Origin: an uncultured Flaviramulus sp.
GTDB lineage: Bacteria > Bacteroidota > Bacteroidia > Flavobacteriales > Flavobacteriaceae
Assembly: GCA_947501105.1 (NCBI GenBank)
Contig: CANMUP010000003.1
Coordinates: 434,001-498,000 of the forward strand
Reading direction: 5' to 3'
Length of the DNA stretch: 64,000 nucleotides
The position numbers were made by a program, and so were the translations under genes. Positions 17,865 to 26,109 of the stretch are shown in pieces (positions within the stretch are counted from its first letter, which is position 1; each line of letters opens with the position of its first letter). Below the pieces are notes generated by a model. It ran no database searches, was not told the DNA's origin, and worked only from the letters and a program-made list of their open reading frames with translations.

Positions 17865-20084
17865 ATGAAAACTTCAAAACAAATAGCATTTAGCAGAAGA
17901 TCTTTCTTAAAAACATCAACACTTGCCAGTGGAGGTATGTTAATAGGGTTTAATTTATTTAATGCATGTAAGCAAGATGTAGTACCACCTATAGATATTA
18001 GCGAATTAAATTTTAATGATTTTAATGCATTTATAAAAATATCAGACGAAGGTAAAGTCACTATATTTTCACCAAACCCAGAAATTGGACAAGGTGTAAA
18101 AACATCAATGCCAATGATTATTGCAGAAGAGTTGGATGTACCATGGGAGAATGTATTTGTTCAACAAGGTGTTTTAGATACTAAAAATTATCAGCGTCAA
18201 GTTGCTGGAGGAAGTCAATCTATTAGACTTGGTTGGGAACCACTACGACAAACAGGAGCTACTGCAAAACAAATGTTAGTTAATGCAGCAGCAACTAAAT
18301 GGGGTATAGATGCTTCAGAGTGTACAGCCAAATTGGGCGTGATTACAAATGCTAAAGGAGAAACTTTAGGTTATGGAGACGTTGTTAAAGAAGCTGCTGT
18401 GTTGGAAGTTCCAGAGGGAGTTAAGTTAAAAGACCCTAAGGATTTTACTATTATAGGAAAAAACACTAGTAATGTTGATTTAGATAATATAGTAACAGGA
18501 AAGCCTTTATATGGCTTAGATTACAAGGAAGATGGTATGTTATATGCCTCGGTTTTAAGAGCTCCAGCTTTTGGTCAGGTATTAGAATCTTTTGATGCCT
18601 CAGCTGCAAAGGCTATGCCGGGTGTAATAGACGTAATTACAATTGGTGAGAAAGCGAGGGAGTATTTAGAAAAAGACAAAAGTAATTGGACACTAAGAAT
18701 AAATAGAAACGATAAAATTGTTGTTATCGCAAATTCAACATGGGCAGCTATTAAAGGGAAAAATGCAGTTAAGACAGTATGGAATACTGAATCTGAACTT
18801 GAAGATACAGAATTTCATGATAAAGCATTAGTAAATCTGTTAGAAGGCAATAAGTTTAATACGTTGCGATCTGATGGAAATGTTAAAAAGGCATTTGCCG
18901 AAGCTGATAAAATTTTAGAACGTACTTATGAATCTCCTTTTTTAGCACATAATTGTATGGAACCAATGAATTTTTTCGCAAATGTTACTGAAGAGAAGGT
19001 GCATTTGGTAGGGCCAATTCAAACTCCTGCGGCAACGGCAACAATTGTATCAGATTTATTGGACAGAAATATAGAAGATGTACATGTAGAGATGACAAGA
19101 ATGGGAGGCGGTTTTGGTCGAAGGCTCTACGGCGATTTTGCTTGTGAAGCAGCCGAAATCTCTAATGCCATTCAAAAACCTGTTAAAATGGTTTCAACTA
19201 GAGAAGACGATATGAGTACTGGAGTTTATAGACCACCTACAAAATATAGAATTGCGGCTTCGATTAAGGATGGTAAAATAACAGGGTATCAGTTAAAAGA
19301 AGCTTGTGTTAATGGTAATAGTTGGGGACAGATATCAGATTTTTTCCCTGCTGGTGCTGTAGAAAACTATCAATTTGATGTGGCCAACTATAAAAGTAAT
19401 ATTACTACCGGAGCGTGGAGAGCACCATATACTAATTTTTTGGCTAGTGCTGAACAAAGCTTTTTTGATGAGTTAGCAGAAGTTATGGGGGTAGATCGTA
19501 TTCAATTGCATCTTGATTTATTACAGAAAGTAAAAGGTACTACAGATGAACGCATTCAATATAATCCAGAACGATTAGAAGGTGTAATTAAATTGGTGGT
19601 AGATAAATCTAATTGGGGTAATACAAAAGAAGGTGTTTATCAAGGTTTTTCTGTTTATTATTGCCATAATACACATGTAGCCGAGGTAGCGGATATTATT
19701 ATGGATAATGGGGTGCCAATTGTAAAAAGAGTAACCTGTGCAGTAGACTGCGGTATTGTTGTAAACCCTTTAGGTGCATTAAATCAAATAAAAGGGGGCG
19801 TTATTGATGGAATTGGACATGCTATGTATAGTGAACTAACATTTAATAATGGTATACCACAATCTAATAATTTTGATAGCTATCAATTGATTCGTATGGG
19901 GCAGACTCCTAATGTTGATGTACATTTTGTTGAAAGTAACGAAAGCCCTACTGGCCTTGGAGAACCTACTTTACCTCCAGTTGGAGCTGCAGTAGCTAAC
20001 GCTATTTATGCCGCTACAGGCAAGAGACTCACGAAGCAGCCATATATGAATAATATGAATGTTAAAGAAAAGATTATTGGCTAG
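17865..20084 (+). CDS. molybdopterin-binding catalytic subunit, IorB-like
   Basis: A 739-aa large subunit of an aldehyde oxidase/xanthine dehydrogenase-family enzyme. The N-terminus has a twin-arginine signal (SRRSFLKT), so export to the periplasm is expected. Molybdopterin-binding features include VAGGSQSIRLGWEPLRQTGA, GGGFGRRLYGDFACEA and TGAWRAPYTNF. The active-site Glu lies in GLGEPTLPPVGAAVANAI near residue 700. The substrate may be an N-heterocycle or aldehyde and cannot be read from sequence. The gene sits in an operon with XdhC and MocA, the enzymes that sulfurate and cytidylate the cofactor of this family, which supports a working enzyme. Confidence 0.92.
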   Translation: MKTSKQIAFSRRSFLKTSTLASGGMLIGFNLFNACKQDVVPPIDISELNFNDFNAFIKISDEGKVTIFSPNPEIGQGVKTSMPMIIAEELDVPWENVFVQQGVLDTKNYQRQVAGGSQSIRLGWEPLRQTGATAKQMLVNAAATKWGIDASECTAKLGVITNAKGETLGYGDVVKEAAVLEVPEGVKLKDPKDFTIIGKNTSNVDLDNIVTGKPLYGLDYKEDGMLYASVLRAPAFGQVLESFDASAAKAMPGVIDVITIGEKAREYLEKDKSNWTLRINRNDKIVVIANSTWAAIKGKNAVKTVWNTESELEDTEFHDKALVNLLEGNKFNTLRSDGNVKKAFAEADKILERTYESPFLAHNCMEPMNFFANVTEEKVHLVGPIQTPAATATIVSDLLDRNIEDVHVEMTRMGGGFGRRLYGDFACEAAEISNAIQKPVKMVSTREDDMSTGVYRPPTKYRIAASIKDGKITGYQLKEACVNGNSWGQISDFFPAGAVENYQFDVANYKSNITTGAWRAPYTNFLASAEQSFFDELAEVMGVDRIQLHLDLLQKVKGTTDERIQYNPERLEGVIKLVVDKSNWGNTKEGVYQGFSVYYCHNTHVAEVADIIMDNGVPIVKRVTCAVDCGIVVNPLGALNQIKGGVIDGIGHAMYSELTFNNGIPQSNNFDSYQLIRMGQTPNVDVHFVESNESPTGLGEPTLPPVGAAVANAIYAATGKRLTKQPYMNNMNVKEKIIG

Positions 20085-20092
20085 AAACTTTC

Positions 20093-21112
20093 ATGACGCA
20101 CGAATTTAAAAATATAGTTGAAGAAGCTTTAATAGCAAAATCACAAGGAATAAAATCTGTTTTGGCATCTGTCGTTGCTCTAGATGGTTCATCCTATAGA
20201 AGGCCTGGAGTAAGAATGCTTATTCTTGAAAATGGTAAGATGATTGGAGCTGTAAGTGGAGGTTGTGTTGAAAAGGAAATTTTGCTGCAATCTGAAACTG
20301 TTTTTAAAACAGGTGAAGCAAAAATAATGACTTATGATGGTAGATATCGTTTGGGTTGCGAAGGAGTTTTGTATATTTTAATAGAACCCTTTAATCCTAA
20401 CGAATCTTTTGTAAATGCTTTTGATAAATGTTTAGAAAATAGAAATACTTTCGAAATTCAATCTTATTTTGAAAAAAAAGAAGGAGTCTTTTTCGGAATA
20501 GGAACTCAGGTAAAAATTAGTAATAACCTATTTTCAATTTCAGAAAATGTTGTAAAAACCAAAGAATACACACTTTCTGTTTTTAAGCAAAAGATGCCTC
20601 CATGTTTTAAATTAATAATAGTAGGGGCAGAGCATGATGCTGTCCAGTTATGTAAATATGGGGCTTTAACAGGTTGGGAGATTACAATTATTTCTGGAGC
20701 ATCTGAAGCTAAATCAATTTCAGATTTCCATGGAGCTAAAAACCTCTATGCTATCTCTCCAGAACAAATAGACGCTAAACTAATAGATAATCAAACAGCA
20801 ATTGTTTTAATGACTCATAATTTTGCCAAGGATTTGCGTTATTTGGTAGCATTAAAAGATACTAATCCAAATTACATAGGGGTATTAGGACCCGTAAAAA
20901 GAAGAGAGGATTTGTTGTCTCAATTTATTGAGTATTGTCCAAACGTAGAAGATGATTTTTTAGATAAAATTCATGGTCCAGCTGGTCTTAATATTGGATC
21001 TGAAACTCCACAAGAAATTGCTATTTCAATCTTATCTGAAATATTAGCTTTTACAAAAAAGAGAGAGCCAAAATCACTTAGTAAAATAAACGGAAAAATT
21101 CATATTGATTAA
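20093..21112 (+). CDS. XdhC/CoxI family cofactor maturation protein
   Basis: A 339-aa protein that binds and protects molybdenum cofactor before insertion into hydroxylases. The N-terminal XdhC/CoxI domain has VVALDGSSYRRPGVRML and GAVSGGCVEKEILLQ (near 59). The C-terminal Rossmann domain (about 175-325) has IVGAEHDAVQLCKYG, VLMTHNFAKDL, YIGVLGPVKRRE and IHGPAGLNIGSETPQEIA. It lies eight bases after the catalytic subunit and abuts mocA without a gap, so it is part of the ior operon. Confidence 0.93.
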   Translation: MTHEFKNIVEEALIAKSQGIKSVLASVVALDGSSYRRPGVRMLILENGKMIGAVSGGCVEKEILLQSETVFKTGEAKIMTYDGRYRLGCEGVLYILIEPFNPNESFVNAFDKCLENRNTFEIQSYFEKKEGVFFGIGTQVKISNNLFSISENVVKTKEYTLSVFKQKMPPCFKLIIVGAEHDAVQLCKYGALTGWEITIISGASEAKSISDFHGAKNLYAISPEQIDAKLIDNQTAIVLMTHNFAKDLRYLVALKDTNPNYIGVLGPVKRREDLLSQFIEYCPNVEDDFLDKIHGPAGLNIGSETPQEIAISILSEILAFTKKREPKSLSKINGKIHID

Positions 21113-21733
21113 ATGAGTTTCATTTTGGAAAATGAAGCATCAAATATAGCTGTAGTAATTTTAGCTGCTGGAGCATCTAATAGAATGAATGAACCTAAAC
21201 AGTTATTAAAATGGGGTAATTCTACTTTATTAGGAAGCACTATTGAAAAAGCCATAAAGCTTAATGCAAATAAGGTTGTTGTGGTTTTAGGAGCAAATTA
21301 TCTACTCATAAACAAAACTATTGAACAATCAAAAATTACCATTTTAAATAATGAAAATTGGAAAAATGGATTGGGAAATTCCATAGCTTTTGCGGTAAAG
21401 CACATTCTACAAACTAAAATAAAGGCTGATGCTATTCTTTTTATGCTTGCTGATCAACCTTTTATAGAAGTTGACTTTTTAAATGCTATGATTAATCAAT
21501 TTCAAGTAGAAAAACAATCAATTCTTGCTACTTCATATAATGATAAAAAATATGGTGTCCCAGCTATTTTTGATAAAACTTATTTTGAAGAACTTTCGCT
21601 ACTCAATGATGATAATGGAGCAAAACATCTTTTAATTAAATATAAAGCATCAGTTAAAATTTTAATACCAAAAAGTGAGAATATTGATTTAGATACTATT
21701 CAAGATTATAAAAAACATTTTCCAAAGACTTAA
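21113..21733 (+). CDS. mocA: MocA-like molybdenum cofactor cytidylyltransferase
   Basis: A 206-aa nucleotidyltransferase of the MobA/MocA type. The nucleotide-binding signature is VILAAGASNRMNEPKQLLKWG (residues 15-35, given here in full). The metal-binding Asp lies in FMLADQPFIE, and the YGVPAIFDKTYFEEL segment is usual in MocA. The context, directly behind ior-type subunits and XdhC, points to formation of the cytosine dinucleotide cofactor, while the separate MobA at 33.6 kb would make the guanine form for formate dehydrogenase and NapA. Confidence 0.86.
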   Translation: MSFILENEASNIAVVILAAGASNRMNEPKQLLKWGNSTLLGSTIEKAIKLNANKVVVVLGANYLLINKTIEQSKITILNNENWKNGLGNSIAFAVKHILQTKIKADAILFMLADQPFIEVDFLNAMINQFQVEKQSILATSYNDKKYGVPAIFDKTYFEELSLLNDDNGAKHLLIKYKASVKILIPKSENIDLDTIQDYKKHFPKT

Positions 21734-21769
21734 TTTTTTATATCATTACACTAGAAACTTAAAAAAACT

Positions 21770-21809
21770 ATTGTTTTTTGACAAATATTATTGTTTTTTT
21801 ACAAATATT
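21770..21809. repeat. 20-bp near-perfect tandem direct repeat before fhs
   Basis: Two adjacent 20-bp copies (21770-21789 and 21790-21809) share ATTGTTTTTT and ACAAATATT and differ at a single position (G versus T). A third, degenerate trace follows. The pair ends 54 bp before the formate-tetrahydrofolate ligase start, so a regulatory role or replication slippage are both possible. Confidence 0.75.
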
Positions 21810-21863
21810 ATAATTTTGTTAAAAATGTATGTAAAATAATTCATTAAAAAGTATAATATAGAT

Positions 21864-23531
21864 ATGACTGATTTAGATATAGCCAAAAAGATTGAATTAA
21901 AACACATAAGTAGTATAGCAGAAAAATTAGGATTACAGGCTGGTGATATTGAAATGTACGGAAAGTACAAAGCAAAATTACCACATGGTCTTATGAATAA
22001 AGATAAGGTGAATAGATGTAACCTAATTCTTGTCTCTGCAGTATCTCCAACGCCTGCTGGCGAAGGTAAAACTACCATGTCTATAGGTTTGTCTGAAGGG
22101 TTAAATCAATTAGGAAAGCAAACAACAGTAGTACTTAGAGAGCCATCTCTTGGTCCTGTCTTTGGTATAAAAGGAGGTGCTACTGGTGGAGGACACTCTC
22201 AGGTGCTCCCAATGGAAGACATCAATTTGCATTTTACTGGAGATTTTTCAGCGATAGAGAAAGCACACAATTTATTATCAGCTATCATCGATAATAACAT
22301 CCAAAGTAAAACAAATTCTGTTGGGTTAGATCCCAGAACCGTCACATGGAAGCGTGTTATGGATATGAATGATAGATCGTTACGTAATATTGTTATTGGT
22401 CTAGGAGGAACAACTTCCGGAGTGCCTAGACAAACTGGGTTTGATATTACTGCTGCATCAGAGATTATGGCTATTTTGTGTCTTTCAGACGATTTAGAAG
22501 ACTTAAAAAAGCGCCTCGGGAATATATTTATTGGTTATACATTAAAGCGTGAACCTATTTATGCCAAAGATTTAAAAGTTGAAGGTGCCATGGCAGCTTT
22601 ATTAAAAGATGCTGTGAAACCTAATTTAGTTCAAACAATAGAAGGAAATCCAGCAATTATACATGGAGGACCATTTGCTAATATTGCACAAGGAACAAAC
22701 TCGGTTATTGCAACTCGAATGGGCATGTCTTTATCAGATTACGTGGTAACGGAAGCTGGTTTTGGAGCCGATTTAGGGGCAGAAAAATTCTTGGACATTA
22801 AATGCCAAAGCGCTGGTTTATCACCTAAGGCTGTGGTACTAACTACTACAATTAGAGCGCTTAAATATCATGGTGGAGCAGATTTAAAAAACTTAACTGA
22901 AGAAAATGTTGAAGCTTTAGCAAATGGACTACCAAATCTTGAAAAGCATCTAGAAAACGTAAAACAATTCGGAATTACACCTGTTATATCTATAAATAGA
23001 TTTTTGACAGATAGTGATGAAGAAATTGAAATTATAAAAGCTTTTGCAAAAGAAAAAAATGTAAGAGTAGCACTTGCTGAAGTTTGGGCAAAAGGGGGTA
23101 AAGGTGCTTTAGAATTAGCACAACATGTTATTGATATTGTTGAAGAAGGTTCATCTAACTTTAGACCTTTGTATGATTGGGAATCTGATGTAAAATCAAA
23201 AATAGAAACTATTGCTACAAAAATATATGGAGCAGATGGTGTTGAGTATTCTGCTTTAGCAAAAAGGAATTTAAGAACCATTGCTAATTTAGGATTAGAG
23301 GGATTGCCAGTATGTGTAGCAAAAACACAAAAATCGTTATCAGATAATCCTAAATTATTAGGACGACCAAAGGATTTTACAATAACAGTAAGGGAAATTG
23401 AAATAGCAGCTGGAGCAGGGTTTTTAGTTCCAATAACTGGAGACATGATGCGTATGCCAGGGCTACCTGCACACCCAGCCTCAGAAAACATAAATATTGA
23501 TAATGAAGGAAATATTTCTGGATTATTTTAA
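21864..23531 (+). CDS. fhs: formate--tetrahydrofolate ligase
   Basis: A 555-aa enzyme joining formate to tetrahydrofolate with ATP to make 10-formyl-THF. Family marks include the P-loop-like TPAGEGKTTMSIGLSEGL near 64, REPSLGPVFGIKGGATGGG, MDMNDRSLRNIVIGLGG, HGGPFANIAQGTNS and TEAGFGADLGAEKF, and the end GDMMRMPGLPAHPA. Length matches the family. It lies directly before the fdhD-formate dehydrogenase genes, placing a formate-using one-carbon entry next to a formate-oxidising enzyme. Upstream is a 20-bp tandem repeat. Confidence 0.97.
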   Translation: MTDLDIAKKIELKHISSIAEKLGLQAGDIEMYGKYKAKLPHGLMNKDKVNRCNLILVSAVSPTPAGEGKTTMSIGLSEGLNQLGKQTTVVLREPSLGPVFGIKGGATGGGHSQVLPMEDINLHFTGDFSAIEKAHNLLSAIIDNNIQSKTNSVGLDPRTVTWKRVMDMNDRSLRNIVIGLGGTTSGVPRQTGFDITAASEIMAILCLSDDLEDLKKRLGNIFIGYTLKREPIYAKDLKVEGAMAALLKDAVKPNLVQTIEGNPAIIHGGPFANIAQGTNSVIATRMGMSLSDYVVTEAGFGADLGAEKFLDIKCQSAGLSPKAVVLTTTIRALKYHGGADLKNLTEENVEALANGLPNLEKHLENVKQFGITPVISINRFLTDSDEEIEIIKAFAKEKNVRVALAEVWAKGGKGALELAQHVIDIVEEGSSNFRPLYDWESDVKSKIETIATKIYGADGVEYSALAKRNLRTIANLGLEGLPVCVAKTQKSLSDNPKLLGRPKDFTITVREIEIAAGAGFLVPITGDMMRMPGLPAHPASENINIDNEGNISGLF

Positions 23532-23569
23532 TAACTACCACTTTAACAGATACTTACAATAATTTCGAC

Positions 23570-23577
23570 TAAATTTG
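23570..23577 (+). promoter_or_regulatory. candidate -7 promoter box of the fdhD-fds operon
   Basis: TAAATTTG matches TAnnTTTG exactly, 42 bp before the fdhD ATG and after the end of fhs. It would give the formate dehydrogenase genes their own promoter. No clear -33 TTG at the usual distance. Confidence 0.42.
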
Positions 23578-23619
23578 TGTAATAACTAATAATTACCATA
23601 AGATTAAAGAATAGCAGTT

Positions 23620-24444
23620 ATGGCAATACGAAACTATGAAGGCAAAAAGTTTGATGTAGATGCTGTGGACAAAACTTTTGATTCACTCACTATAGAAGAG
23701 GCTTTGCAAATAAATATCAACGATAAACCCTTTACGGTTTCAATGCGAACACCAGGAGAAGATATGAGTTTGGTTCGTGGATTGTTGCATTCTGAAGATA
23801 TTATTAGCGATCCAAATTTTCATCCAGATATTATTTTAAAAAAAGAAAATGATGATGGAATAGTTACCATTGTAAATGTGACTATCCCTAAGGATAAATT
23901 AGGCAATGGCTATAACAATAGCCGTAGTTTATTATCGGTATCTTCATGTGGTATTTGTGGGAAAACCGAATTGGGAGACTTGACATTTATAGGAAAAACA
24001 ATTGATGATACTAAGAAAATAGATATTTCATTAATTCATCAATTATTTGAAAAAATGAATGTGTTGCAACACGATTTTAAACAATCAGGAGGGACACATG
24101 CAGCTGCGGCTTTTTCCTTAGAAGGAGAGTTGTTATGCAGTATGGAAGATATTGGAAGGCATAATGCTGTCGATAAAATTATTGGCAAATTAATAATACT
24201 CAATAAACTTAAAGAAGCAAAAATTATAACTGTTAGCGGACGTATTTCCTATGAGATTGTTATAAAATGCTTTAAAGCCAAAGTGCCATTTTTGGCTGCT
24301 GTATCTGCGCCTTCATCATTAGCTGTAGATTACGCCAAAGAATTAGGTATTACATTATTTGCATTTTGCAGAGATAAAAGAGCAACTTGTTATTCAAATC
24401 CACAACGAACCAAAATCACCAAAACTAATACTAAAGCGAGTTAA
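23620..24444 (+). CDS. fdhD: formate dehydrogenase accessory sulfurtransferase
   Basis: A 274-aa cytoplasmic protein that passes sulfur to the molybdenum cofactor of formate dehydrogenase. It has the conserved cysteine loop SSCGICGKTEL near residue 110, the GGTHAAAAFSLEGEL segment, EDIGRHNAVDKIIGK near 178, and SGRISYEIV with KCFKAKVPFLAAVSAPSS. The two cysteines that relay the persulfide are both present. It is followed after six bases by the NuoEF-like subunit, in line with a dedicated maturation role for this enzyme. Confidence 0.95.
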   Translation: MAIRNYEGKKFDVDAVDKTFDSLTIEEALQININDKPFTVSMRTPGEDMSLVRGLLHSEDIISDPNFHPDIILKKENDDGIVTIVNVTIPKDKLGNGYNNSRSLLSVSSCGICGKTELGDLTFIGKTIDDTKKIDISLIHQLFEKMNVLQHDFKQSGGTHAAAAFSLEGELLCSMEDIGRHNAVDKIIGKLIILNKLKEAKIITVSGRISYEIVIKCFKAKVPFLAAVSAPSSLAVDYAKELGITLFAFCRDKRATCYSNPQRTKITKTNTKAS

Positions 24445-24450
24445 AAATAT

Positions 24451-26103
24451 ATGTCAGATAATTTAAGTGAATTATTAGGAAGAAAAGGAGTTAAAGAAAG
24501 TCTCTTTGACAAGCTAGGTAATGTGGCAAAACAAGATGGTGCGCCAAATGATGATGAATTAGCTAAACTTGCTGATGAGTTTTTAGTAGGGAAGGCCAAT
24601 ACATTTGGTACCGCAAGTTTTTATGATTTTTTAAAACCTGAAAATAAAGGCAAAAAAGCATATGTGTGTAACGGGACAGCATGTGTCTGTGCGGGCACAC
24701 AAGAAGCTGTAGTAGATACGCTAAAAAATCATTTTGATTCAGATGAGATTGGGCATATGACATGTTTAGGGCGTTGTCACGAAAACTCCGCATTTCATTA
24801 TGATGGAAAAAATTATTCAGGAGATGCCGTAAATAATTTGAATATAATTATTGATTCTGATAACGATCTTAATCAAGATACTTATAACATAAAAGATAAT
24901 GGAGCTAAAATTTTAACCCAAGATTTCACAAACATTTCTGAATATTATCAACCTTTTAAAGGTGCTCTTAAAAAAGAATCTGTAGATGTTTTAGAAGAGA
25001 TAAAAACGTCCAATGTTCGCGGACGTGGTGGTGCTGGTTTCCCGATGGGATTAAAACTAGAATTCTGCCGAAATGTAAAAAACGACACAAAATTTATTAT
25101 TTGTAATGCAGATGAAGGAGATCCTGGTGCTTATTCAGATCGTTATTTATTAGAACACCAACCACATGCTGTGTTGTTTGGAATGCTAATTTCTGGTTAT
25201 GTTACTCATGCAAATTATGGCATTCTATATATTAGAGCAGAATACCCGGAATCTGTAAAAATTGTTCAAGATGCTATAGATGCTTTAGAAACACAAGGAT
25301 TAATAGGAGAAAATATTGATGGTAGCGGATTCGATTTTCAGTTTAAAATAATACAAGCACAAGGTTCTTATATCTGCGGAGAAGAAACGGCATTGATAAA
25401 CTCAATTGAAGGACAACGACCAGAAGTACGTGTACGTCCTCCATTTCCTGCCCAAAAAGGATTGTTTAACAAACCAACCACAGTTAATAATGTGGAAACT
25501 CTAGCGGCTTTGCATTATATCATTTCTAATGGAGGTCAAGCTTGGAAAAACATTGGAACTGAAAGATCTTCAGGCACTAAATTAGTATCGTTAGATAGTT
25601 TTTTTAATAATCCTGGAATGTATGAAGTTGAAATGGGAACACCGCTTTCTGTTGTTGTTAACGATTTAGGTGGAGGTTTTAAGCAAGATATAAAAGCGTT
25701 ACAAATTGGTGGACCACTTGGAGGCTTAGTACCTGTCTCAAAAATAGCCGATTTAACAATAGATTTCGAGTCGTTTTCAAAAGAAGGATTTTTATTAGGC
25801 CATGCTTCAGTTGTGTGTGTGCCTTCAGATTTTCCAATCATGAAATTTATTGAACACCTATTTGATTTTGCTTCCTATGAAAGTTGCGGGAAATGCTTCC
25901 CTTGCAGACTAGGAACAAAGCGAGGGCAAGAATTATCTGAAAAAGCATTGACTTCAGATTATAAGATAGACAGAACCTTATTTGCTGATTTATTGACAAC
26001 TTTAGAACAAGGTTCACTGTGTGCACATGGAGGAGGAATTCCGCTTCCTGTACGTAATGCGATGCAATATTTTGATGATGAATTAAAACAATACTTCAAC
26101 TAG
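24451..26103 (+). CDS. fdsB: NAD-dependent formate dehydrogenase diaphorase subunit (NuoE-NuoF fusion)
   Basis: A 550-aa subunit that passes electrons from formate dehydrogenase to NAD. The first ~130 residues form a thioredoxin-like NuoE part with 2Fe-2S cysteines in NGTACVCAG and MTCLGRC. The rest is NuoF: FMN/NADH binding in VRGRGGAGFPMGLKLEF and ADEGDPGAYSDRYLLE, CGEETALINSIEG, and the 4Fe-4S motif ESCGKCFPCRLGTKRG with the fourth Cys in SLCAHGGGIP. The fusion of E and F modules makes a two-gene enzyme with fdsA seven bases downstream; a separate fdsG is not needed. It is cytoplasmic. Confidence 0.93.
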   Translation: MSDNLSELLGRKGVKESLFDKLGNVAKQDGAPNDDELAKLADEFLVGKANTFGTASFYDFLKPENKGKKAYVCNGTACVCAGTQEAVVDTLKNHFDSDEIGHMTCLGRCHENSAFHYDGKNYSGDAVNNLNIIIDSDNDLNQDTYNIKDNGAKILTQDFTNISEYYQPFKGALKKESVDVLEEIKTSNVRGRGGAGFPMGLKLEFCRNVKNDTKFIICNADEGDPGAYSDRYLLEHQPHAVLFGMLISGYVTHANYGILYIRAEYPESVKIVQDAIDALETQGLIGENIDGSGFDFQFKIIQAQGSYICGEETALINSIEGQRPEVRVRPPFPAQKGLFNKPTTVNNVETLAALHYIISNGGQAWKNIGTERSSGTKLVSLDSFFNNPGMYEVEMGTPLSVVVNDLGGGFKQDIKALQIGGPLGGLVPVSKIADLTIDFESFSKEGFLLGHASVVCVPSDFPIMKFIEHLFDFASYESCGKCFPCRLGTKRGQELSEKALTSDYKIDRTLFADLLTTLEQGSLCAHGGGIPLPVRNAMQYFDDELKQYFN

Positions 26104-26109
26104 ATTATT

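Noticed and set aside
22868-23491. 207-codon open frame on the minus strand within fhs
   Set aside because: Antisense frame in a conserved gene, rich in Ser and Phe as expected for a codon shadow; no motif.
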